The notes under the pieces were generated by a model. That model saw only the letters and a list, made by a program, of their open reading frames with translations, did no database searches and was not told the origin of the DNA. Shown here one piece after another: positions 23,843-31,739 of a stretch of 64,000 nucleotides of DNA (position 1 is the first letter of the stretch; each line of letters opens with the position of its first letter). The position numbers and the translations under genes were made by a program. The DNA comes from Paenibacillus albicereus (GTDB lineage Bacteria > Bacillota > Bacilli > Paenibacillales > Paenibacillaceae). The stretch lies in assembly GCF_012676905.1 (NCBI RefSeq), contig NZ_CP051428.1, forward strand, positions 3,930,001 through 3,994,000, given 5' to 3'.

Positions 23843-25591
23843 TTAGGACTTGCTGCTCGAGTAGTCGCGCTTGCGCGGCTGGATGAGCGAGGTGTCGACT
23901 TCCTCGTACGAGATCTCCGGACCTGCAGCCGTCCATGTGGCGATCGTCGTCTTGAGGAACTGGTCGTCGTTGCGGTCCGGGAACTCCGGCTTGTAGTGCG
24001 CGCCGCGGCTCTCGTCGCGCAGCAGGGCGCCCTTGGTCATCGCCTCGGCCAGCTCCAGCATGTTCCACAGCTGGCGCGTGTAGGCGACGCCGGCGTTGTT
24101 CCAGCGCGCGGTATCGTTGATGTTGATGTTGGAGTAGCGCTGCTTGAGCTCCTTGATCTTGTCGATCGTCTGCACGAGGCGGTCGTTGTAGCGGACGACG
24201 GTCATGTTGTTCGTCATCCACTCGCCGAGCTCCTTGCCGAGCACGTAGGCGTTCTCCGTGCCGCCGAGCTTCAGGATCGACTCGTAGTTGTCCGTGCGCA
24301 GCTTGACCTCGCGGTCGAAGATGGAGGACGGGGCGTCCTCGGCGGACTTCTTGAGTCCTTTGATGTACTCGACCGCTTTCGGTCCCGTCACCATGCCGCC
24401 GAAAATAGCGGACAGCAGCGAGTTCGCGCCGAGACGGTTGGCTCCGTGGTACTGATAGTCGCATTCGCCGCAGGCGAACAGGCCCGGGATGTTGGTCATG
24501 CCGTTGTAGTCGACCCACAGGCCGCCCATCGAGTAGTGGACCGCCGGGAAGATCTTCATCGGCAGCTTGCGCGGATCATCGCCGACGAACTTCTCGTAGA
24601 TCTCGATGATGCCGCCGAGCTTGACGTCGAGCTCCTTGGGATCCTTGTGGGACAGGTCGAGGTAGACCATGTTCTCGCCGTTGATGCCGAGCTTGTCGTC
24701 CACGCAGACCGAGAAGATCTCGCGGGTCGCGATGTCGCGCGGCACGAGGTTGCCGTAGGCGGGATACTTCTCTTCGAGGAAGTACCACGGCTTGCCGTCC
24801 TTGTACGTCCAGATGCGTCCGCCCTCGCCGCGAGCCGACTCCGACATGAGCCGGTTCTTGTCGTCGCCCGGGATGGCCGTCGGGTGGATCTGGATCATCT
24901 CGCCGTTGGCGTAGTTTACGCCTTGCTGGTACACGGCGCTTGCCGCGGTGCCCGTATTGATGACCGAGTTGGTCGTCTTGCCGAAAATGATGCCGGGGCC
25001 GCCGGTCGCCAGAATGACCGCGTCCGCGCGGAAGGAGATGACCTCCATCGTGCGCAGGTCCTGGCCGGTGATGCCGCGGCAGACGCCGTCGTCGTCCAGA
25101 ACCGCGCCCATGAACTCGAAATGCTCATGCTTGCTGACGAGGCCGGCGGCCTCCCAGCGGCGAACCTGCTCGTCCAGCGCGTAGAGCAGCTGCTGGCCGG
25201 TCGTCGCGCCGGCGAACGCCGTGCGGTGGTACTGCGTGCCGCCGAAGCGGCGGAAGTCGAGCAGTCCCTCGGGCGTGCGGCTGAACATGACGCCCATGCG
25301 GTCCATCAGGTGGATGATGCCGGGAGCGGCTTCGCACATCGCCTTGACCGGAGGCTGGTTCGCGAGGAAGTCGCCGCCGTAGACCGTATCGTCGAAGTGC
25401 TCCCAAGGGGAGTCGCCTTCGCCCTTCGTATTGACGGCGCCGTTGATGCCGCCCTGCGCGCACACGGAGTGCGAGCGCTTCACGGGCACCAGAGAGAACA
25501 GGTTGACGTGGACGCCGGCTTCGGCCGCCTTGATCGTGGCCATGAGGCCGGCCAGGCCGCCGCCGACGACGATGATGTTGTTTTTAGCCAT
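23843..25591 (-). CDS. sdhA: Succinate dehydrogenase flavoprotein subunit
   Basis: 582 residues. The FAD-binding motif VVGGGLAGL is at the N-terminus, and H41 in RSHSVCAQGG is the expected covalent FAD histidine. QIHPTAIPG, SESARGEGG and the active-site RLGANSLLSAIFGG are standard. It oxidises succinate to fumarate on the cytoplasmic face of the membrane. It belongs to the Bacillus-type enzyme with menaquinone and a single cytochrome b subunit. It lies 18 bases upstream of sdhB and follows sdhC. Confidence 0.96.
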   Translation of the reverse strand: MAKNNIIVVGGGLAGLMATIKAAEAGVHVNLFSLVPVKRSHSVCAQGGINGAVNTKGEGDSPWEHFDDTVYGGDFLANQPPVKAMCEAAPGIIHLMDRMGVMFSRTPEGLLDFRRFGGTQYHRTAFAGATTGQQLLYALDEQVRRWEAAGLVSKHEHFEFMGAVLDDDGVCRGITGQDLRTMEVISFRADAVILATGGPGIIFGKTTNSVINTGTAASAVYQQGVNYANGEMIQIHPTAIPGDDKNRLMSESARGEGGRIWTYKDGKPWYFLEEKYPAYGNLVPRDIATREIFSVCVDDKLGINGENMVYLDLSHKDPKELDVKLGGIIEIYEKFVGDDPRKLPMKIFPAVHYSMGGLWVDYNGMTNIPGLFACGECDYQYHGANRLGANSLLSAIFGGMVTGPKAVEYIKGLKKSAEDAPSSIFDREVKLRTDNYESILKLGGTENAYVLGKELGEWMTNNMTVVRYNDRLVQTIDKIKELKQRYSNININDTARWNNAGVAYTRQLWNMLELAEAMTKGALLRDESRGAHYKPEFPDRNDDQFLKTTIATWTAAGPEISYEEVDTSLIQPRKRDYSSSKS

Positions 25592-25618
25592 GTGAGTGGG
25601 TCCTCCTTCTCTATCGTG

Positions 25619-26284
25619 TTATCCGATCCAGGTCCGTACGGCAGCCGACGTCTCTGCGAACTCGTCGCCGCGGAACGCCGCGATGGAGAGCAGGAACAGG
25701 GCCGACACGATGACGAACACGCCCATCCAGATGTACGAGGAGATGCGCTGCGCGCGCGGGCCCACGGTGATGCCCCAGCTCACGAGGAAGGACCACATGC
25801 CGTTGGCGAAATGGAATACGGCGGCGAGCACGCCGATCGTGTAGAGGACGACGCTGACCGGATTCGTGAAGATTTCGTGCATCTGATTGCCGAGCTGCTC
25901 ATGCGTCAGCTCGCCGATCAGCACCTGATAGCGGGTCTGATAGACGTGCCATACGACGAAGACGAACGTGATGACGCCAGTGAGGCGCTGCACCGTGAAT
26001 GCCCAGTTGCGGCCGTATTGGAAGCGGGAATTGTTCCAGTTCGACTGGTAGGCGACGTAAAGGCCGTAGACGCCGTGGAAGATGAGCGGCAGGAAAATGC
26101 CGAAAATCTCCAGGAAGTAGATCAGCGGCAAGCCGTTGAGCATCTCGACGCTGTCGTTGAACCCTTCCGGGCCCCCCTCGAACGCCGAGTAGTTGGTGAT
26201 GGCGTGGTTGACGAGGAACAGGGCAAGAGGCACCACCCCGAGAAGCGAGTGGATCTTGCGCGTCAAATAGGAATTTCCTTTCAT
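25619..26284 (-). CDS. sdhC: Succinate dehydrogenase cytochrome b558 subunit
   Basis: 221 residues, five transmembrane helices. The axial heme histidines of the B. subtilis diheme protein have counterparts at H12, H27, H70, H113 and about H158 (for example RKIHSLLG, VNHAIT, IFHGVYG, VWHVYQ). It anchors SdhA/B and passes electrons to menaquinone, using membrane potential. There is no SdhD gene, as expected for this class. First gene of the operon, divergent from a LysR gene. Confidence 0.94.
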   Translation of the reverse strand: MKGNSYLTRKIHSLLGVVPLALFLVNHAITNYSAFEGGPEGFNDSVEMLNGLPLIYFLEIFGIFLPLIFHGVYGLYVAYQSNWNNSRFQYGRNWAFTVQRLTGVITFVFVVWHVYQTRYQVLIGELTHEQLGNQMHEIFTNPVSVVLYTIGVLAAVFHFANGMWSFLVSWGITVGPRAQRISSYIWMGVFVIVSALFLLSIAAFRGDEFAETSAAVRTWIG

Positions 26285-26530
26285 AAATAATGCGTTCTCC
26301 TTTCCAGCCGTTTGAATGCGTAATCATCATCAGGGACAAACCTTACCCATTTTACAGCCCGTGCCTGAGAGCGTCAACAATTCGCGACAGCATCCGACTT
26401 CGGCATGGACACAGATTAGCCACAGTTCCCATCGTACCCTTTTTTCGCTTATAAAGATATTGTTTATTTTTTATACGATGTTATAACATATACGCATAAG
26501 GAAACGAGCGACTCGAAAGGATGGGATTCG
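26285..26530. promoter_or_regulatory. Divergent sdhC / lysR control region with ATGTTATAACAT palindrome
   Basis: 246 bases between divergent starts. The palindrome ATGTTATAACAT at 26478-26489 lies 41 bases before the LysR ATG and has the dyad expected for a LysR box (T-N11-A type). AT-rich flanks contain several possible -10 elements (for example TATAAA on the minus strand near 26475), so exact promoters were not assigned. Confidence 0.5.
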
Positions 26531-27463
26531 ATGCAGGAAGACCTTCAGCTGTTCGCGGTCATCGTCGAGCAGTCCAGCATGAACAAGGCGTCCGCGCTGC
26601 TCAATCTGTCGCAGCCCGCCCTCTCGCGCAAGATCGCCAAGCTCGAGGAGGAGCTCGGAGCTCCGTTGTTCCGCCGCGTCGGGCGGCGCCTCGAGCTGAC
26701 GCGCATCGGCGAGCTGACGTACGACTATGCCGTGCAGCTGCGCCAGATGCATCGGCAATACCTGCTGACGCTCGCCGAGTTCAAGCAGACCCATCGGTTC
26801 ACGCTGACGATCGGCGCCAGCCTGACGACGCTGCAGACGACGCTGCCCGATCTCATCCAGGCGCTGACCGCCGGCCATCCGCAGATCGACATCAAGGCCG
26901 TCACCGGCAAGACCCATGAGATCGTCTCGCTCGTCCGGGACAAAAAAATCGAGCTCGGTCTGGTGGCATCCGTCATAGACGACCCGCAGCTGCACTGCGT
27001 GAAGCTGTTCGACGACCACCTCGAGCTCGTGTTGCCTCGCGGGCGCATGCTGTCGGACAAGCTCGCGATCGAGGATCTGAACGGCCTGCCGATGATCCTG
27101 TTCTCCAAGGGCACCTGGTTCCGCACGCTCACCGACGAGCTGTTCGACAAGTTCCGCCTTCATCCCGACGTCCGCATGGAGATCGATTCCTTCGAGGCGA
27201 TCCTGCGGCTGCTGCATACGTGCGGAGCGGCCACGCTGCTGCCCCGATCCTACATCCGCCCGCAGATGGCCGAGGACAACGACCTGCTCATCGTGCCGCT
27301 GCCGGAGCTGAAGAAGACCCGGCGCACGACGTCGCTCATCCACGGCGATCCGGCGCTGCTGGAGCCCGTCGTCCGCCAGTGGATCGCGGAAGCGTCGGCC
27401 GGCTATGCGGCGCGCTCGGGATTGCCGCTGAGCGCTCGCGGCGGACTGCCGGGACAGGCGTAG
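26531..27463 (+). CDS. LysR-family regulator divergent from sdhCAB
   Basis: 310 residues. The N-terminal winged helix (LQLFAVIVEQSSMNKASALL, then NLSQPALSRKIAKLEEEL) is intact, with a typical effector domain after residue 90 (TLTIGASLTTLQTTLPDLI). The C-terminal 20 residues are Gly/Ala/Leu-rich and probably disordered. The ATG at 26531 follows AAAGGATGGGATTCG. Divergence from sdhC and the dyad at 26478-26489 suggest control of succinate dehydrogenase and itself; the effector is unknown. Confidence 0.85.
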   Translation: MQEDLQLFAVIVEQSSMNKASALLNLSQPALSRKIAKLEEELGAPLFRRVGRRLELTRIGELTYDYAVQLRQMHRQYLLTLAEFKQTHRFTLTIGASLTTLQTTLPDLIQALTAGHPQIDIKAVTGKTHEIVSLVRDKKIELGLVASVIDDPQLHCVKLFDDHLELVLPRGRMLSDKLAIEDLNGLPMILFSKGTWFRTLTDELFDKFRLHPDVRMEIDSFEAILRLLHTCGAATLLPRSYIRPQMAEDNDLLIVPLPELKKTRRTTSLIHGDPALLEPVVRQWIAEASAGYAARSGLPLSARGGLPGQA

Positions 27464-27498
27464 CGCTGCCGGGGAACGTCCCCGCTGCCCGCTCGCAA

Positions 27499-28176
27499 TC
27501 AGCGCTCGCTGACCATGTTCTCGAAATCCTCGATGCCCTCGTTCGTGCCGATGACGACCATGATGTCGCGCTCGGCCAGCACCTGCTCGGCCTTGGGCGC
27601 GATGACGATGCCTTGCGGCTTGTTGACGGCGACGATGCTGCAGCCGAACCGCTTGCGCGGATCGATGTCGGCAAGCGTCTTGCCCGCGAGGCAGCGCGGC
27701 ACGGACAGCTCCGCGACGGAGTAGTCGGAGCTCAGCTCGATGTAGTCGAGCAGATTGGGCGAGACGAGCTGATGCGCGACGCGGATGCCCATGTCCCGCT
27801 CGGGATAGATGACCCGGTCGGCGCCCAGCTTCTCCAGCACGCGCCCGTGCAGCTCGCTGACCGCCTTGACGACGACCTGCTTCACGCCGGCGTCCTTCGC
27901 GAGGATGGCGGTCATGATGCTCGCCTGGATGTCCCCCCCGATGGCGACGATGCAGCAGTCGAAGTTGCGGATGCCGAGCGCGCGCAGCGCCTCCTCGTCC
28001 GTGGAATCCGCGCATGCGGTGTGCGTGAGCGTGCCGCTCATGTCGTCGACGAGCTCCTCGTTGCGGTCGATGCCGAGCACTTCATGGCCGAGGTGCACGA
28101 GCTCCTTGCCGAGGCTGGATCCGAACCTTCCCAGCCCGATGACGCAAAATTGACTTCCTTTGGCTCCCTTACCCAT
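27499..28176 (-). CDS. Ktr potassium channel gating subunit (KtrA/KtrC)
   Basis: 225 residues. RCK_N domain with nucleotide motif CVIGLGRFGSSL and acidic ribose-binding D in IDRNEE; RCK_C domain after about residue 140 (SVAELSVPRCLAGKTLADI). It forms a cytoplasmic octameric ring that gates the Ktr membrane subunit in response to ATP/ADP, and RCK_C domains of this family bind c-di-AMP. It follows the ktrB-like gene by 21 bases in the same unit, which lies behind a c-di-AMP riboswitch. KtrA and KtrC cannot be told apart here. Confidence 0.9.
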   Translation of the reverse strand: MGKGAKGSQFCVIGLGRFGSSLGKELVHLGHEVLGIDRNEELVDDMSGTLTHTACADSTDEEALRALGIRNFDCCIVAIGGDIQASIMTAILAKDAGVKQVVVKAVSELHGRVLEKLGADRVIYPERDMGIRVAHQLVSPNLLDYIELSSDYSVAELSVPRCLAGKTLADIDPRKRFGCSIVAVNKPQGIVIAPKAEQVLAERDIMVVIGTNEGIEDFENMVSER

Positions 28177-28197
28177 TGTCTCTCTTTCTTTCCTTTC

Positions 28198-29550
28198 CTA
28201 TCCGATGATGATCTTGCCTTCCGGATGCTTGAAGTATTCCTTGCTGGCCTTGGGGCGAAGCGCGTACGCCATCGTCAGCGGGCCGAGCCGGCCGGCGAAC
28301 ATGACGAAGCTCAGCACCAGCTTGCTCACGTCCTGCAGCCCCGGCGTGATGCCGGTGCTCAGCCCGACCGTGCCGAACGCCGACACCGTCTCGAACAAGA
28401 TCCGCAGGAAATCGCGGTCCTCGAGCGTGCAGAGCACCATCGTCGAGGCGAGCACGATGGCGATCGACAGCATCGTGATGGTGAGCGCCTTGAGGATGCG
28501 CTCCTTGGCGAGGCGGTAGCGGAACAGCACGATGTCCTCCTTGCCGCGCAGCATCGCCCACATCGCCGCAGCGAGCGTCATGAACGTCGTCGTCTTGATG
28601 CCGCCCCCGGTCGAGCCCGGCGACGCTCCGATGAACATGAGGATAATCATGAAGAACAGGCTCGCCTGGGTAAGCGCTCCGATATCCACCGAGTTCGGGC
28701 CGGCGGTGCGCGTCGCGACCGACTGGAACAGCGAGGCGAGCAGCTTGCCGCCCAGGTCGAGCGGCCCCATCGTGCCGGGGTTGCCGTACTCGAACAGGAA
28801 GATGACGACCGTGCCCAGCGATACGAGCCCGCCGGTCGCCAGCAGCACGACTTTGGAGTGGAGCGTCAGCCGGCGCTGCCTGCGGAAGTCGACCAGATCG
28901 GACAGGACGATGAAGCCGAGCCCGCCCAGGATGACAAGCGAGACGGTGACGAGATTGACGAGCGGATCCGCGACGTAAGCGGTCATGCTGCGGTACTCGC
29001 CCATGATGTCGAAGCCGGCGTTGTTGAACATCGAGATCGCATGGAAGATGCCGTAGTAGACCGCCTGGCCGATCGGCATGTCGTACAGGAAGCGGATCGC
29101 GTACAGCAGCGCTCCGCAGCCTTCGATGACGAGCGAGTAGAGCAGGACGCGGCGGATCAGCCGCACGATGCCCTCCATCGAGCCCTGGTTCATCGCTTCC
29201 TGCAGCAGCAGCCGGTCCTTGAGCGAGATCCGCTTGCGCAGCACGAGCGCGAACAGCGTCGCCATCGTCATGAAGCCGAGACCTCCGACCTGGATCATCA
29301 GCAGGATAATCAGCTGTCCCGCGATCGAGTAGTGCGTCCCGGTGTCGACGACGACGAGGCCGGTGACGCATGTGGCGGATGTCGCGGTGAAGAGGGCGTC
29401 GATCCAGCGCGTCCCCTGGCCGTCCGCAGTGGCGAACGGCTGCATGAGCAGCAGCGAGCCGAGCAGGATGATGAGCCCGAAGCCGGCGATCAGAATCCGC
29501 GGCGGGGATGGGATGAGCAGCTGCTTGAGCTGCAGCCTCCATGCGGTCAT
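28198..29550 (-). CDS. Ktr potassium transporter membrane subunit (KtrB/KtrD)
   Basis: 450 residues, four M1-P-M2 repeats of the Trk/Ktr/HKT superfamily. Pore-loop selectivity segments are recognisable: TATSATCVTGL, SMFNNAGFDIMG, VATRTAGPNSVD and SAFGTVGLSTGI. It is the Na+-dependent K+ channel-like subunit partnered by the downstream RCK protein. The ATG at 29550 has AAAAGGAG eleven bases upstream; the longer frame from 29583 starts inside the riboswitch terminator and is rejected. Expression should be switched off by c-di-AMP. Confidence 0.92.
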   Translation of the reverse strand: MTAWRLQLKQLLIPSPPRILIAGFGLIILLGSLLLMQPFATADGQGTRWIDALFTATSATCVTGLVVVDTGTHYSIAGQLIILLMIQVGGLGFMTMATLFALVLRKRISLKDRLLLQEAMNQGSMEGIVRLIRRVLLYSLVIEGCGALLYAIRFLYDMPIGQAVYYGIFHAISMFNNAGFDIMGEYRSMTAYVADPLVNLVTVSLVILGGLGFIVLSDLVDFRRQRRLTLHSKVVLLATGGLVSLGTVVIFLFEYGNPGTMGPLDLGGKLLASLFQSVATRTAGPNSVDIGALTQASLFFMIILMFIGASPGSTGGGIKTTTFMTLAAAMWAMLRGKEDIVLFRYRLAKERILKALTITMLSIAIVLASTMVLCTLEDRDFLRILFETVSAFGTVGLSTGITPGLQDVSKLVLSFVMFAGRLGPLTMAYALRPKASKEYFKHPEGKIIIG

Positions 29551-29582
29551 AGGCGGGAAGTCTCCTTTTTTTGAACACGACA

Positions 29583-29609
29583 AAAAGGCACCGGAAACAC
29601 CCGGTGCCC
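29583..29609 (-). terminator. Expression-platform terminator of the c-di-AMP riboswitch
   Basis: Minus-strand GGCACCGG / CCGGTGCC stem followed by TTTTT, between the aptamer and ktrB. Confidence 0.9.
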
Positions 29610-29624
29610 AGCGCCTGTGTGAGT

Positions 29625-29790
29625 CCTGTCATGAAGCCTGCGAGGTTAGCTGACGGATTCGGGCGTGACGGCCGCCCTAACCGCCGGGGCATGTCCCCGG
29701 CGGCATTCACCCCTGCGGACGGCAGCTGCTCGAGCGGCCGTCCGCGCTGGTTCCCCCGCTTCCGGCGCATCGTCCGGAATTCGGCAGTTT
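29625..29790 (-). ncRNA. ydaO/yuaA c-di-AMP riboswitch
   Basis: Minus strand. Diagnostic blocks in order: AGCGGGGGAACCA, GGGGTGAATGCCGCC, a variable hairpin, then CCCGAATCCGTCAGCTAACC and TCGCAGGC. A terminator follows. In this class c-di-AMP binding promotes termination, which suits a potassium importer because c-di-AMP rises with potassium. Confidence 0.96.
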
Positions 29791-29813
29791 AAAGTTCTAT
29801 AGGATCGGATTTG

Positions 29814-29842
29814 ATTATATAGGATAAAGGACAGGTTACCAA
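29814..29842 (-). promoter_or_regulatory. Promoter of the ktr unit
   Basis: Minus-strand TTGGTA (29842-29837), 17-bp spacer, perfect TATAAT (29819-29814), just upstream of the riboswitch. Confidence 0.8.
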
Positions 29843-30043
29843 ACGCATCGGCGGGCGATGGCGGCCGATTTGCTTCGTTATTCGGGGCTGGCGGACTTTG
29901 CGGCGGATGCTATCCCCATCGCGCTCGCTCTTTTGGCCGCTGGCTCGTCCGCACGCCCGGGCGGCATGGATAAAAGGAAAGCCGCTGTGGTAAGGTTAAA
30001 CCATGGATCCAACCAGGCAGCGCCATCAGCAAGGAGGACTTCA

Positions 30044-31666
30044 ATGAATTCATCCCGTCTCGATCAAGCTTTTCGAAGGTACGTATGGTATGGCGCGATC
30101 GGAGCCGCTTTATTCCTGCTGCTGCAGGTCATCCCTTCGGCAGCGGGGCTCGGCGAGGAGATGGAGCCGGCTCATCCGGTCAGCCGCGAGCAGGCGTTGG
30201 CGGCGGCAGCCGACTTCGCCCAGATGCAGCTGGGGTCGCTTCCGCAGAACGCCCATGCCGTGCATCAGGCCGACCGGCTGATGGCCGGCTATGTCGCCAA
30301 GGAGAAGCTGGGCAAGACGATGGACAGCAGCGCCGGCCTCAAGGTGCCCGTCGATCTATGGCAGGTGACGCAGAACTTCGAGGACGGCCGGCGGCTGCTC
30401 GTCGAGATCGGCATGACGAGCGGCAAGCTCGTCGGCTGGAAGCAGCTGCTCGAGCCGTCCGGCGGCGACAGCAGCGGCTCCCCGCTGGAGGGCGGCGCCC
30501 TGGACCGGACTGTGCAGCGGCAGGCCGACGAGCTCGGGATCGGCCAGCTCCGCCGCGCCTTCGCCGGCGAAGGCGACTCCGTCCGCTACGAGGCCGATGG
30601 GATCACCGTCGGAGAAGCGAGGCTGACCGTCCTGGCCGAGGGCGAGCGGCTCGAGGGCGAAGGCCGGCTGACGCGATTCCAGCCCGTCTACGAGGTTCCT
30701 GCCTCCTACGCGGCCTACACGGAGGAGCAGGACCGGCTCGGCGAACGCCTGTCGCTGCTCGGCAACCTGCTGCCGTCCGGCGTCATGACGCTGCTCGCCA
30801 TTGTTTACGCGATCGTCATGCGGCGCTTCACGTCGTTCCGCCGGGGCTGGGCGCTCGCGCTGATCTTCCTCGTCTTTTATACGATCAACAACTTCAACCT
30901 GCTGGACGGCCTGCGGGCCATCTACGGGGGCGAGGTCAACGCCGAGCTGGCGGCGATGGCGCAGCTCGTCTTCATGTCGGTGCTCACCTTCGCGATGGCG
31001 GTCGGCGCTTACTTCTCCCTCGTGGCCGGAGACGGCCTGTGGAGAGCCCAGGGCCGTCCGCTATGGACGGCCGGCCGGGAGCCCGGCTTCGGTGCCCAGG
31101 CGTGGAGCGCGATGAAGCTTGCCTACGTGCTCGCCTTCGTGCTGCTCGGCCTGCAGACGCTCATCCTCGGCGGCCTCTCGGCCGCCACAGGCGCCTGGGC
31201 GACGACCGACGTCACCCAGTCGCCCTACAACATGTCGGCGCTCTGGCTCATGCCTCTGCTCGCCTGGTGCGCCGCCATCCAGGAGGAGGCGGTATACCGG
31301 CTGTTCGGCATCGGACTGCTGATGAAATGGATCAAAAACCCGTTCATCGCCTCGCTCATCCCGACCGTGATCTGGGCGCTCGGCCATGTCACCTACCCGA
31401 TCTATCCGTCGACCACCCGGCTGATCGAGCTGACGATCCTCGGCCTGCTGTTCTCGTACCTGTTCTTGAAGTTCGGCTTTTTCACCGCCGTCTTCACCCA
31501 CGCGATCATGAACAGCGTGCTCATGTCGCTGTCGCTGTTCATGACCGGACGTCCCGTCGAAACCGTGGCGGGCGCCATCTACATCGCCGCTCCGATCGCA
31601 GTCGCCTGGCTGATGCGAAGGTACGGCATGCAGCGGAGCGCGGCCGCCTATCCGCCGCCGGCCTGA
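30044..31666 (+). CDS. CPBP-family intramembrane metalloprotease-like protein
   Basis: 540 residues. A first transmembrane helix near residues 14-33 is followed by a roughly 200-residue extracytoplasmic region (about 40-240) without a recognised domain. A cluster of about eight helices then follows. The CPBP (Abi/CAAX protease) motif EEAVYR is at 414-419, and downstream histidines appear in WALGHVTYP and FTHAIMNS, giving the expected glutamate/histidine metal site. Members cleave within membranes or process prenylated or bacteriocin peptides; the substrate here is unknown. The ATG at 30044 follows AAGGAGGACTTCA; the open frame back to 29858 lacks support. Monocistronic. Confidence 0.82.
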   Translation: MNSSRLDQAFRRYVWYGAIGAALFLLLQVIPSAAGLGEEMEPAHPVSREQALAAAADFAQMQLGSLPQNAHAVHQADRLMAGYVAKEKLGKTMDSSAGLKVPVDLWQVTQNFEDGRRLLVEIGMTSGKLVGWKQLLEPSGGDSSGSPLEGGALDRTVQRQADELGIGQLRRAFAGEGDSVRYEADGITVGEARLTVLAEGERLEGEGRLTRFQPVYEVPASYAAYTEEQDRLGERLSLLGNLLPSGVMTLLAIVYAIVMRRFTSFRRGWALALIFLVFYTINNFNLLDGLRAIYGGEVNAELAAMAQLVFMSVLTFAMAVGAYFSLVAGDGLWRAQGRPLWTAGREPGFGAQAWSAMKLAYVLAFVLLGLQTLILGGLSAATGAWATTDVTQSPYNMSALWLMPLLAWCAAIQEEAVYRLFGIGLLMKWIKNPFIASLIPTVIWALGHVTYPIYPSTTRLIELTILGLLFSYLFLKFGFFTAVFTHAIMNSVLMSLSLFMTGRPVETVAGAIYIAAPIAVAWLMRRYGMQRSAAAYPPPA

Positions 31667-31676
31667 CGCCGCATAT

Positions 31677-31719
31677 GAAAAGAGACGAAGCGGACTTCCT
31701 AATCGCTTCGTCTCTTTTT
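31677..31719. terminator. Bidirectional terminator between the CPBP gene and uvrC
   Basis: AGAGACGAAGCG / CGCTTCGTCTCT stem with A and T tracts; the two genes converge on it. Confidence 0.92.
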
Positions 31720-31739
31720 GCCTCCGGCCGACCCAGCCG

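Noticed and set aside
23240-26290. 1016-residue plus-strand open frame
   Set aside because: It is antisense to sdhB, sdhA and sdhC, which have full cofactor motifs. It is Arg/His/Asp/Val-rich, as expected from the complement of high-GC coding DNA, and has no ribosome site or recognisable domain.
27220-29574. 784-residue plus-strand open frame
   Set aside because: Covers ktrA and ktrB on the other strand and part of the LysR gene; the translation has shadow composition.
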